Assembly: GCF_002776695.1 (NCBI RefSeq)
Contig: NZ_LFJC01000003.1
Location: 2,985,908 to 3,049,907 of the forward strand
Length of the DNA stretch: 64,000 nt
Origin: Bradyrhizobium nitroreducens
Lineage (GTDB): Bacteria; Pseudomonadota; Alphaproteobacteria; Rhizobiales; Xanthobacteraceae
Direction: 5' to 3'
Positions 40,467 through 48,604 of the stretch are shown piece by piece; the first letter of the stretch is position 1; each line of letters begins with the position of its first letter. The notes under the pieces are model-generated. The model saw only the letters and a program-made list of their open reading frames with translations, was not told the origin of the DNA and did no database searches. A program made the translations under genes and the position numbers.

Positions 40467-41083
40467 GCGGCGTGCGGATCGGCATCGATTTCGACAACAC
40501 GATCATCTGCTACGACAGGGTCTTCGCCGCCGTCGCGCACCAGCGTGGGCTGGTGCCCGAGGGCTGGGCGGGGCTGAAGACCGACGTTCGGGATTTCCTG
40601 CGATCCCGCCCCGGCGGCGAGCTGGCCTGGCAGGGGCTGCAAGGCTTCGTCTACGGCAAAGGCATCGGCGGCGCCGAGATCTATCCTGGCGTGCGCGAGT
40701 TTCTCGCAAGCTGCCGCAAGGCCGGCGCGAGCGTCTACATCGTCAGCCACAAGACGCAGTTCGGCCACCAGGATCCCGACCACACCGACCTGCGCGAAGC
40801 CGCGCGCGGCTGGCTGCGGGGAGCCGGCCTGATCGACGCCGCGGATGCGGCCGTCGCCGCGGGCAACGTCTATTTCGAGGACACGATGGCCGCCAAGGTC
40901 GAGCGGCTCGCGAGCCTCGATCTCGATATCTTCATCGACGATCTCGTCGACGTCTTCGAGCAGCCGCATTTTCCGAAGGCGACGCGATCGATCCTGTTCA
41001 CGCAATCGCGGCCCCCTCATCCCGTTCATTGCGAGCCGCTCGCGACCTGGGCCGATATAAGCCGCGGAGTGTTCGCGCCATGA
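40463..41083 (+). CDS. HAD-superfamily hydrolase
   Basis: The 206-residue protein has HAD motif I IGIDFDNTI (two Asp and a Thr), motif II VYIVSHKT, and motif IV DIFIDDLVDVF with paired Asp. These are the residues of a phosphatase of the haloacid dehalogenase superfamily. In heptose pathways a HAD enzyme (GmhB) removes one phosphate between kinase and nucleotidyltransferase, so this protein may do that here, though it is not a close GmhB by sequence. Start at GTG 40463, overlapping the upstream stop; a GTG 9 bases later is possible. The stop overlaps the start of the next gene (ATGA). Confidence 0.8.
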   Translation: MSGVRIGIDFDNTIICYDRVFAAVAHQRGLVPEGWAGLKTDVRDFLRSRPGGELAWQGLQGFVYGKGIGGAEIYPGVREFLASCRKAGASVYIVSHKTQFGHQDPDHTDLREAARGWLRGAGLIDAADAAVAAGNVYFEDTMAAKVERLASLDLDIFIDDLVDVFEQPHFPKATRSILFTQSRPPHPVHCEPLATWADISRGVFAP

Positions 41084-42117
41084 GCGAGCCGGACCTGAGC
41101 GCGCAGGATGCGATCTCGATCGGCAGCCGCCTGGCCGGAGCACGGGTCGCGGCCGCCCAACCGGCGCGGTCCGGCGGCAACAACAGGGTGTTTCGTCTGG
41201 AGATGGCGGAGGGCCCGCCCCTCGCCCTCAAGCACTATCCCTCCGACGGGCGCGATCGCCTCGGGCAGGAATATGACGCGCTGTCGTTTCTGTCGCGCCA
41301 CGGCATCCTGTCGACGCCGCAGCCGATCGCGAAGGACGCGGATGCGTTCTGCGCGCTGTATCAATGGTTCGACGGCGAAGCGGCGGTACTGCATCCCCAG
41401 GACGGCGATGCCGACCAGCTCGCCGATTTCCTGATCGAATTGCAGAAGCTGCGCGATGCCGAAGGCGCGCAGACTTTGCGGAACGCATCGGCCAGCATCT
41501 TTTCGCCCGAGGAAGCTATCGCCCAGTATGAGCAGCGCCTCGACGGATTGCGGCGGGCCTCGGGCGATCATCCGGACCTGCGTGCGTTCATCGATGGCAG
41601 CCTGGTTCCCAGCACTGCCGCCGCAGTTCGGCGGCTCCGCCAGCGCTATGTGGAACTGGGGCTGAATCCCGCCGCGGACCTCTTGCCCGCACATCGCGCA
41701 TTGAGCCCGTCCGACTTCGGACTGCACAACGCGCTGCGCGGCGAAGACGGCCGGCTGCGCTTCATCGACTTCGAATATTTCGGCTGGGACGATCCGGTCA
41801 AACTGCTGTCCGATACCGCGATCCACCCCGGCAGCGATCTGCCCGCAACAAGCGCGAATCGCCTCATCGAACGCCTCACGCAAGCCTTCGCGGCTAGGGA
41901 TGACGCGTTTGCGATCCGCCGGGACGTACTGTATCCTGTGTTCGGGGCGATTTGGTGCCTGATTGTCCTGAATGCTTATTTGCCGGAAAGCCGCTCCCGG
42001 CGCGCCCTGGCTGCGCAAGGTGGCGATCTGACGGTCCGCCTTGCCGGCCAGCTCGACAAAGCCCGCCGGCTCCATCAAACGATTTGCCAACGTGATCCAG
42101 ATCTCACCCCACGCTGA
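41080..42117 (+). CDS. Aminoglycoside-phosphotransferase-type kinase
   Basis: This 345-residue protein has the fold of APH/choline kinases. The catalytic loop reads HRALSPSDFGLHNALR, with the general-base Asp and the metal-binding Asn. FIDFEYFGWDDPVKL supplies the second metal-binding Asp. The N-terminal lobe includes LALKHYPSDGRDRLGQEYDA. It probably phosphorylates a small hydroxyl compound such as a sugar, not an antibiotic. Start at ATG 41080, overlapping the HAD stop by 4 bases. It overlaps the likely transketolase start by about 26 bases. Confidence 0.82.
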   Translation: MSEPDLSAQDAISIGSRLAGARVAAAQPARSGGNNRVFRLEMAEGPPLALKHYPSDGRDRLGQEYDALSFLSRHGILSTPQPIAKDADAFCALYQWFDGEAAVLHPQDGDADQLADFLIELQKLRDAEGAQTLRNASASIFSPEEAIAQYEQRLDGLRRASGDHPDLRAFIDGSLVPSTAAAVRRLRQRYVELGLNPAADLLPAHRALSPSDFGLHNALRGEDGRLRFIDFEYFGWDDPVKLLSDTAIHPGSDLPATSANRLIERLTQAFAARDDAFAIRRDVLYPVFGAIWCLIVLNAYLPESRSRRALAAQGGDLTVRLAGQLDKARRLHQTICQRDPDLTPR

Positions 42118-42940
42118 AGCCGCCCTCACCTGCACGCTGGACGAGCGCAGTCTTTACTTGCGCCGCCTGGTCCTCGGTTCTGTCCGCTCGGCCGGACGCG
42201 GCCATGTCGGTCCCGCCTTGTCGCTGATCGAGATGGTCCGCGTGCTCTACGACGACGTGCTGCGGATCGACCCGCAGAACCCGCAAGATCCCCATCGCGA
42301 CCGCGCCATCCTCAGCAAGGGACACGGTTGTCTCGCGCTCTACGCGCTGCTCGCCGATCGCGGCTTCTTCCCGCTGTCGGAGCTGGACGGCTTCTGCGGC
42401 TCTGACAGCATTTTGGGCGGACATCCCGAATACGGCATGGTGCCGGGCGTCGAGGCCTCGACCGGCGCGCTCGGACACGGCCTGTCGATCGGCGTCGGCC
42501 TTGCGCTCGCCGCCCGCATGCGCGACCGCAGCTACCGGACCTTCGTCCTGCTCGGCGACGGCGAGATCAACGAGGGATCGGTGTGGGAGGCTGCGATGGG
42601 CGCGGCGAAGCACGGCCTGGACAACCTCGTCGCGATGATCGACTACAACAAGCTGCAGAGCTACGGGCCCACCGACTACGTGCTGCCGCTGGAGCCGCTC
42701 GCGGATAAATGGCGCAGCTTCGGCTTCGCCGTGCAGGAGGTCAACGGCCACGACGTCAGCGCCCTGCGCACCGTGCTGAAGCAGGTCCCGGCCGTTCCGG
42801 GCAAACCCACCGCGGTGATCTGCCATACCGTCAAGGGCAAGGGTCTGCCGGCTGCGGAATCCAACGCGGATTGGCATCACAAGAACAAGCTGTCCGACAG
42901 CGAGCTCGACGCCATCCGCGTCGCCGTCGGCGATTTTTGA
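42092..42940 (+). CDS. Transketolase, N-terminal (thiamine diphosphate-binding) subunit
   Basis: About 282 residues make up the first half of a split transketolase. The TPP/metal motif is GDGEINEGSVWEAAMGAAK followed by MIDYNK. SKGHGCLALYALLADRG and GHPEYGMVPGVEASTGALGH are the usual substrate-side loops. Transketolases move two-carbon ketol units between sugar phosphates, so a dedicated one in a sugar locus suggests assembly of a ketose or higher-carbon sugar. The start is uncertain: GTG 42092 is favoured, and an ATG at 42041 would overlap the kinase gene by 77 bases. The partner subunit follows after 10 bases. Confidence 0.9.
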   Translation: MIQISPHAEAALTCTLDERSLYLRRLVLGSVRSAGRGHVGPALSLIEMVRVLYDDVLRIDPQNPQDPHRDRAILSKGHGCLALYALLADRGFFPLSELDGFCGSDSILGGHPEYGMVPGVEASTGALGHGLSIGVGLALAARMRDRSYRTFVLLGDGEINEGSVWEAAMGAAKHGLDNLVAMIDYNKLQSYGPTDYVLPLEPLADKWRSFGFAVQEVNGHDVSALRTVLKQVPAVPGKPTAVICHTVKGKGLPAAESNADWHHKNKLSDSELDAIRVAVGDF

Positions 42941-42950
42941 TCGGCTCCCC

Positions 42951-43910
42951 ATGCGCAACACAGCGATGAACATGGTCCACAAGCTCGCCGCGCGCGACGA
43001 GCGAGTGCTCTACATCGGCTCCGATCCCGGCGCCGGCACCCTGCGCGCGATGAGCAAGGAGTTTCCCAAGCGCCATCTGATCGAGGGCATTTCGGAAGCC
43101 CACATCATCGGCATGTCGGCCGGGCTCGCGATGGAGGGCTTCGTGCCCTACGTCAACACCATCGCGACCTTCCTCACCCGCCGCTGCTACGAGCAGGTCG
43201 CCGTCGATCTCTGCCTGCACAATCTGCCGGTGCGGCTGATCGCCAATGGCGGCGGGCTCGTCTACGCGCCGCTTGGCCCCACCCATCAGGCGATCGAAGA
43301 CATCGCCATCATGCGGGCACTGCCGAACATGACGGTGATCTGCCCCTGCGACGCCGACGAGGCGGCGCGCATGATGGAGCGCACGCTGGACTGGAAGGGC
43401 CCGATCTACATTCGGCTCGGCAAGGGCGGCGACGCCATCGTCTCCAAGGCCGAGCACGGCTTCGAGATCGGCAAGGCCATCCTGATGCGCCCCCCGGGCG
43501 ACGTCCTCATGGTGACCACCGGCATCATGCTGCAGCGGGCGCTGGCCGCAGCCGACCTCTTGGCCGCGCAAGGCATTCGCGCCGGCATCCTGCACATGCA
43601 CACGGTGAAGCCGCTCGACACCGAAGCGCTGCTGCAGGCGATCCGCGGCGTCAAGCTGCTGGCGACGCTGGAGGAGCACGTGCCCTCCGGCGGCCTCGGC
43701 AGCGCGGTCGCCGAGACGCTGATCGACAAGCTCGGCTCGGGCCTGCCCGCGATGCTGCGGCTGTCGCTGCCGGACCGCTTCATGCACAATTACGGCTCGC
43801 AGGACTCGCTGCTGAAGAAGCACGGCCTTTCCGCCGGCGCCATCGCGACCTCGATCGAGCGCACGCTTGCCGCCTCGCCCACTCCCTCTCCTCAACTCCA
43901 TTCCACCTGA
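42951..43910 (+). CDS. Transketolase, C-terminal subunit
   Basis: The 319-residue partner of the preceding gene contains the pyrimidine-binding domain with the catalytic glutamate in IEGISEAHIIGMSAGLAMEG. It also has the transketolase C-terminal domain (VLMVTTGIMLQRALAAADLL). GGGLVYAPLGPTHQAIEDIA is the usual cofactor-site loop. The two proteins together equal one full transketolase, as in other split bacterial enzymes and in 1-deoxyxylulose-5-phosphate synthase relatives. It is 8 bases before the first aminotransferase. Confidence 0.9.
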   Translation: MRNTAMNMVHKLAARDERVLYIGSDPGAGTLRAMSKEFPKRHLIEGISEAHIIGMSAGLAMEGFVPYVNTIATFLTRRCYEQVAVDLCLHNLPVRLIANGGGLVYAPLGPTHQAIEDIAIMRALPNMTVICPCDADEAARMMERTLDWKGPIYIRLGKGGDAIVSKAEHGFEIGKAILMRPPGDVLMVTTGIMLQRALAAADLLAAQGIRAGILHMHTVKPLDTEALLQAIRGVKLLATLEEHVPSGGLGSAVAETLIDKLGSGLPAMLRLSLPDRFMHNYGSQDSLLKKHGLSAGAIATSIERTLAASPTPSPQLHST

Positions 43911-43918
43911 CGGGTCAC

Positions 43919-45025
43919 ATGTACGACGTTCGATATTCCTATCTGCTCGAGCAATTCTCCGACCCCGCGCCGATCCTGGCCGAGATCGGCAGGCTGGTTG
44001 CAACCGGTGACTTCACCCTTGGCAAGCCCGTCGCCGAATTCGAGAAGCGCTTCGCCGAACTGATCGGCGTGCGTCACGCCATCGGCGTCGGATCCGGCAC
44101 CGATGCGCTGAAGCTGCCGCTCAAGGCGCTCGGCATCGGTCACGGCGACGAGGTCATCACCGCCGCCAACACCTTCATCGCCACCGTCGGCGCGATCGCG
44201 GAAACCGGCGCAACGCCCGTGCTGGTCGACTGCGACGATTCCTTCTGCATGAATGTCGACCACGTCGAAGCCGCCATCACCAAGAAGACCAAGGCGATCA
44301 TGCCGGTCCAGCTGACCGGCGAGGTCACCGACATGGGCAAGCTGATGCCGATCGCGCAGCGCCACAATTTGCCCGTGGTCGAGGACGCCTGCCAGGGCAT
44401 CCTGTCGGAGTTTTCCGGCAAGCGCTCCGGCACCCATGGCATCGCGGCCGGCTTCTCGCTGCATCCGCTCAAGAACCTCAACGTCTGGGGCGATGCCGGC
44501 GTGGTCGTCACCAATGACGACGGCATGAACGAGAAGCTCCGCCTGATCCGCAACCACGGCATGAAGAACCGCGACGAGATCTCCATCCTCGGCTGCAATT
44601 CGCGGCTCGACTCGCTACAGGCGGTCGTCGGCAACTGGCTGATCGGCCAGACCAGCGAGATCACGCGGCGCCGGATCGAGAACGCGGCCTATTACGACGC
44701 GGGCCTTGCCGGCCTTCCCGGCCTGCGCGTCCCGCCGCGCCGACCCAACGTGAAGCACGTCTACCATCTCTACATGGTGTTCGCCGAACGCCGCGACGAG
44801 CTCTACAAATACTGCCTGGACAACGGCATCGAGGCCAAGATCCACTATCCGATCCCGCTGTATCAGCAGGAAGGCCTCAAGCATCTCGGCTACGCGCCCG
44901 GCACCTTCCCGGTCACCGATCGCCACGCCAAGGAAGTCATCAGCTTCCCCGTCGACCAGCATCTGACGCGCGCCCAGCAGGATCGCGTCATCGAGACCGT
45001 CAGGAAGTTCTGCCATGGACGCTGA
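43919..45025 (+). CDS. DegT/DnrJ/EryC1/StrS-family aminotransferase (first copy)
   Basis: The 368-residue PLP enzyme has the internal-aldimine lysine in FSLHPLKNLNVWGDAG and the phosphate-binding GSGTDALKLPLKALG near residue 60. Members of this family transaminate keto sugars linked to nucleotides; a few act as dehydratases instead. The conserved Lys favours aminotransfer, but a dehydratase is not excluded. Its end overlaps the next aminotransferase by 11 bases. Both copies have 368-372 residues and the same motifs, so they are tandem paralogues. Confidence 0.9.
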   Translation: MYDVRYSYLLEQFSDPAPILAEIGRLVATGDFTLGKPVAEFEKRFAELIGVRHAIGVGSGTDALKLPLKALGIGHGDEVITAANTFIATVGAIAETGATPVLVDCDDSFCMNVDHVEAAITKKTKAIMPVQLTGEVTDMGKLMPIAQRHNLPVVEDACQGILSEFSGKRSGTHGIAAGFSLHPLKNLNVWGDAGVVVTNDDGMNEKLRLIRNHGMKNRDEISILGCNSRLDSLQAVVGNWLIGQTSEITRRRIENAAYYDAGLAGLPGLRVPPRRPNVKHVYHLYMVFAERRDELYKYCLDNGIEAKIHYPIPLYQQEGLKHLGYAPGTFPVTDRHAKEVISFPVDQHLTRAQQDRVIETVRKFCHGR

Positions 45026-46133
45026 CACCGGCCGCCGACGCATCGGTTACGTCAATCTTCCCGCGCAATTCGAGGAAGAGCGCGCCGAGATCATGCAGGC
45101 GGTCGAGGGCGTGTTCCAGCGCGGCGACTTCATCGGCGGCGCGGCGGTCGGAAAGCTCGAGGAGGAGCTGTCCGCCTATCTCGGCTCGCCCCATGTCGTG
45201 ACGCTGAATTCCGGCACCGACGCGTTGATCCTCGCCTTGCGGGCGCTCGACATCGGTCCCGGCGACGAGGTGATCACCCCGCCGAATTCGTTCGTGGCAT
45301 CGACCGCCGCGATCATCGCGGTCGGCGCCACGCCCGTCTTTGCGGACGTGCTGCCCGACCAGAACATCGACCCCGCCGCGGTCGAGGCCGCCGTCACACC
45401 GCGCACCAAGGCGATCATGCCGGTGCATCTGACCGGGCGCATGGCCGACATGACCCCGCTGATGGCGATCGCGGAAAAGCATGCGCTCGCCGTGATCGAG
45501 GACAGCGCCCAGGCGATCGGCTCGACCTATGACGGCCGCATGAGCGGCACCATCGGCACGTTCGGCTGCTTCTCCGCCCATCCCTTGAAAAATCTCAACG
45601 CCGCGGGCGATGCCGGCTTCCTTGTCACCGCCGACGCCGAGATGGCTGCCCGCATCCGCCGGCTGCGCAATCACGGTCTGATCAACCGCAGCGACGTCCA
45701 GGAATGGGGCATCGTCTCACGGCTGGACACGCTGCAGGCCGAGGTGCTGCGCATTCGCCTGCGTCATTTGCCCTCGGTGATCGAACGCCGGCGACGCAAC
45801 GCCGCGCAATACCGCGCCGAGCTCGCCGGGCTCCCTCTGTTCATTCCGCCCTGCCGCAACATCGAGTTCAACACCTTCCACACTTTCGTGGTGCAGACCG
45901 ACCGCCGCAACGACTTCCAGAAATATCTTGCCGACAAGGGCATCGAGACCGCCATTCACTATCCGGTCCCGATCCACCTGCAGCCGGCGGCGGCGCATCT
46001 CGGCCAGGGCCGCGGCGCGTTCCCGGTGACGGAACGGCAGGCGGACCAGATCCTCACGCTTCCCATCAACCAGTTCCTGTCGGCCGCAGACATCAGCCAT
46101 ATCTGCGCGACCGCCCGGGAGTATTTTGCATGA
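45015..46133 (+). CDS. DegT/DnrJ/EryC1/StrS-family aminotransferase (second copy)
   Basis: The 372-residue paralogue of the preceding protein has the PLP lysine in FSAHPLKNLNAAGDAG and the same overall layout: NSGTDALILALRALDIGPGD near the N-terminus and ETAIHYPVPIHLQPAAAHLG near the C-terminus. The two proteins are clearly related but diverged, so two different amino groups or two successive keto sugars may be used. Its stop overlaps the start of the 2OG oxygenase gene (ATGA), a sign of translational coupling. Confidence 0.9.
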   Translation: MDADTGRRRIGYVNLPAQFEEERAEIMQAVEGVFQRGDFIGGAAVGKLEEELSAYLGSPHVVTLNSGTDALILALRALDIGPGDEVITPPNSFVASTAAIIAVGATPVFADVLPDQNIDPAAVEAAVTPRTKAIMPVHLTGRMADMTPLMAIAEKHALAVIEDSAQAIGSTYDGRMSGTIGTFGCFSAHPLKNLNAAGDAGFLVTADAEMAARIRRLRNHGLINRSDVQEWGIVSRLDTLQAEVLRIRLRHLPSVIERRRRNAAQYRAELAGLPLFIPPCRNIEFNTFHTFVVQTDRRNDFQKYLADKGIETAIHYPVPIHLQPAAAHLGQGRGAFPVTERQADQILTLPINQFLSAADISHICATAREYFA

Positions 46134-46936
46134 CGGATACCGACTTCCTTCAGGCCGATGAGCAGGCGCTGGCGCAGCGCTTTATCGACAACGGCTTCGT
46201 CACCACGCCGGCCGACGATCGCGCAGGCCTCGACCGCATCCAGCGGCGCGCCGCCGAGCTCGCGGCGGACTATCTCAAGCTGCCGCACAGCAACGATCCC
46301 TATGCGATGCTTGACAGCATCCATACCCGCGTGAGCGTCGACGATCTCAACGGCCTGCGGCTGCACGTCTTCAACGGCCTCAACGCCGAAGCGTGGTTCC
46401 GGCCGACCTATTTCCGCCTCGCGCGCTCGACGATCGAGACCATCGTCGGCAACGAGCTCTGCATGCAGCGCCGCGTCAATCTCAGCATCCAGATGCCCGG
46501 CGACAGCTCCTCGCTGCTCGCCACCCATTCCGACGTGTGGTCGGGCGACTCGCCGTTCGAGGTCGTGGTGTGGGTGCCGCTGGTGGACGTCCATCACACC
46601 AAGGCGATGTATCTGCTGCCGCCGTCGCTGAACGGCGAGATGCAGGACCGGATGGCGAACCTGCGCAGCGCCGAGGAACTCTACAACACCATCAAGCCGC
46701 ACGCGACCTTCATCGAGATTCCCTATGGTCACGTGATGCTGTTCAACCAGACCCTGATGCACGGCAATCGCGTCAACGAAGAGCCCGGCACGCGCTGGAG
46801 CATGAACTGCCGGTTCAAGAGCATCATGTCGCCCTACGCGGACAAGCGCTTCGGCGAGTTCTTCGAACCGATCCTGCTGCGTCCGGCGACTCGGGTCGGC
46901 ATGCAATACAAGCTGCCGGGAGGCTTCCATGGCTGA
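46130..46936 (+). CDS. 2-oxoglutarate/Fe(II)-dependent oxygenase, sporadic-carbohydrate-cluster type
   Basis: The 268-residue protein shows the iron-binding facial triad of 2OG oxygenases: the His-x-Asp in ATHSDVWSGD (about residues 127-136) and the distal His in LMHGNRVNEEPGTRWSMN, with the 2OG-binding Arg in GTRW. It likely hydroxylates or otherwise oxidises a sugar intermediate. From memory it resembles the family NCBI names sporadic carbohydrate cluster 2OG-Fe(II) oxygenase, whose function is unknown. The ATG at 46130 overlaps the upstream stop, and its end overlaps the next gene by 8 bases, so it is tightly coupled to that small protein. Confidence 0.82.
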   Translation: MTDTDFLQADEQALAQRFIDNGFVTTPADDRAGLDRIQRRAAELAADYLKLPHSNDPYAMLDSIHTRVSVDDLNGLRLHVFNGLNAEAWFRPTYFRLARSTIETIVGNELCMQRRVNLSIQMPGDSSSLLATHSDVWSGDSPFEVVVWVPLVDVHHTKAMYLLPPSLNGEMQDRMANLRSAEELYNTIKPHATFIEIPYGHVMLFNQTLMHGNRVNEEPGTRWSMNCRFKSIMSPYADKRFGEFFEPILLRPATRVGMQYKLPGGFHG

Positions 46937-47321
46937 GCGAGCCGGCCATCGCGGCTATATCGGCGCGCGGCCGCTGAACGGCAGCCGCACCCCGCAGCAT
47001 GTCCAGAACATCGTGATCCGCGACTACGCGCGGCGGAAGAATCTGCAATTTCTGCTCAGCGCCGTCGAGCACATCATGCCCGGCAGCTACATGGTGCTCG
47101 AGGACATCCTGGACGAGCTGCCTCGCCTGAATGGCATGATCCTCTACAGCATCTTCATGCTGCCGCCCGACGAGGCACGGCGACGGGAGATCTACGACCG
47201 CGTGTTGCGCGAGGGCTGCGACCTGCACGCGGCCGTCGAGGAAATCACGCTGTCGTCGCCGAAAGACATCCAGGCGATCGAAGACATCCTGCTGGTCAAC
47301 AAATACGCGACGATCCTTTGA
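46929..47321 (+). CDS. Small protein resembling the LIC12192 family of sporadic carbohydrate clusters
   Basis: The 130-residue protein has no signal peptide or membrane segment. Its start, HRGYIGARPLNGSRTPQHVQ followed by NIVIRDYARRKNLQFLLSAV, matches what I remember of the LIC12192 family of sporadic carbohydrate clusters (first noted in Leptospira). Its biochemical role is unknown. EHIMPGSYMVLEDILDELPR and MILYSIFMLPPDEARRREIY are other conserved-looking stretches. It overlaps the 2OG oxygenase gene by 8 bases. Together they mark this locus as a member of that cluster type; a database search would settle it. Confidence 0.7.
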   Translation: MAERAGHRGYIGARPLNGSRTPQHVQNIVIRDYARRKNLQFLLSAVEHIMPGSYMVLEDILDELPRLNGMILYSIFMLPPDEARRREIYDRVLREGCDLHAAVEEITLSSPKDIQAIEDILLVNKYATIL

Positions 47322-47346
47322 CGATGCCGCGGACCGGTTGAGCCCC

Positions 47347-48012
47347 ATGAGCGAGATCAACCTGCTCCAATCGATGCACGCCTCGACCAGGCGGAACTAC
47401 GTTCAGCGCGTGGTCGAGCACGACAAGGCGGAATCCGCTACCGTCGCGCGGCAATGGGGGCGCGACTACTGGGATGGCGACCGGCGCTACGGCTATGGCG
47501 GCTATCGCTATGACGGACGCTGGCGTCCCCTCGCCCAGACCCTGATCGACCGCTACGGCATCAAGCCCGGCATGAGCGTGCTCGACGTCGGCTGCGGCAA
47601 GGGCTATTTGCTCTACGAGTTCACCCAGCTCGTCCCCGACCTCACGATCGCCGGCATCGACATCTCCGACTACGGCATCGCCAATGCCAAGGAGGAGGTG
47701 CGGCCGCAGCTCGAGGTCGGCAGCGCCGTGAAGCTGCCCTACCCCGATCACAGCTTCGACCTCGTGGTGTCGCTCGGTGTGCTGCACAACCTTCCTCTCG
47801 AGGACGTGTTCCGCGCGGTGCCTGAGATCGAGCGCGTCGGACGCGGTGCCTCGAAATATCTGATGGTGGAATCCTTTCGCAACGAGCGCGAGAAGGCGAA
47901 CCTCCTCTACTGGCAGCTCACCTGCCTGAGCTTCCACGGCCCGGAAACCTGGGCGTGGATCTACGACAAATGCGGCTATCGGGGCGACCATGGGTTCATC
48001 TTCTTCGAATGA
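47347..48012 (+). CDS. Class I SAM-dependent methyltransferase
   Basis: The 221-residue protein has a complete SAM-binding motif I (MSVLDVGCGKGYLLYEFTQL), the acidic residue after strand 2 (AGIDISDYG), and LPYPDHSFDLVVSLGVLHNL as motif II. The N-terminal 70 residues are rich in Tyr, Arg and Gly. It probably methylates a sugar or another small molecule of the pathway. I start at ATG 47347; a TTG three codons earlier is less likely. The gene overlaps the cupin gene by 23 bases. Confidence 0.85.
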   Translation: MSEINLLQSMHASTRRNYVQRVVEHDKAESATVARQWGRDYWDGDRRYGYGGYRYDGRWRPLAQTLIDRYGIKPGMSVLDVGCGKGYLLYEFTQLVPDLTIAGIDISDYGIANAKEEVRPQLEVGSAVKLPYPDHSFDLVVSLGVLHNLPLEDVFRAVPEIERVGRGASKYLMVESFRNEREKANLLYWQLTCLSFHGPETWAWIYDKCGYRGDHGFIFFE

Positions 48013-48568
48013 GGCGACGGGCCCGCACCGGACGACGTCGCTGCGGGCGCAAAATCCGGAAGTCTATTATTCCGACGATCCCATCGTCACGGCGGATGAC
48101 GCCACGATCGCGGAGCTGAAGCGCATCGCCGCCGGCAACCCGCGCCTGCGCAGCCGGCTGTGCACGCACCCCGATCCCTCGTCCGGCCTGCACGAGATGC
48201 TGATCGTGCATCACCGCGAGGCCTATGTCCGCCCCCACAAGCATCTCGGCAAACCTGAATCGTTCCACGTGATCGAGGGCACTGCGCAGGTCGTGATCTT
48301 CGAGGACGACGGCCGTATTCGCGAGGTGCTCGAGATGGCGCCCTACGGCCAGGGCAAGCGGTGCTACTACCGCATGCCGGAGAAGGTCTTTCATTCCATC
48401 CTGATCACGTCGGAGTGGCTGGTGTTCCACGAAACCACCGCCGGCCCGTTCGATCCCTCGCGCACGGCATTCCCCGACTGGGCTCCGGACGGCAGCGACG
48501 CCGCCGAGGTCCAGAACTACGTCACGAGGACTGGCGCGCTCGCCGCGGAGCATCTGGCGACACCGTAG
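47990..48568 (+). CDS. WbuC-like cupin-fold protein
   Basis: The 192-residue protein has a cupin core with a metal-site segment VRPHKHLGKPESFHVIEGTA, two His and a Glu in the usual spacing, and a later VFHSILITSEWLVFHET. It resembles the WbuC family, found near O-antigen genes and of unknown exact function. The N-terminal region before the cupin includes NPEVYYSDDPIVTADDATIA. It overlaps the methyltransferase gene by 23 bases. The gene after it starts 36 bases later. Confidence 0.8.
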   Translation: MGSSSSNEATGPHRTTSLRAQNPEVYYSDDPIVTADDATIAELKRIAAGNPRLRSRLCTHPDPSSGLHEMLIVHHREAYVRPHKHLGKPESFHVIEGTAQVVIFEDDGRIREVLEMAPYGQGKRCYYRMPEKVFHSILITSEWLVFHETTAGPFDPSRTAFPDWAPDGSDAAEVQNYVTRTGALAAEHLATP

Positions 48569-48604
48569 ACTTCCCCTATCGCTGCTCGACGATCCCACCC
48601 GTGA

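Noticed and set aside
41080..42117. Aminoglycoside resistance gene
   Set aside because: Only the general kinase fold motifs are shared; the overlap with sugar genes points to a biosynthetic kinase.
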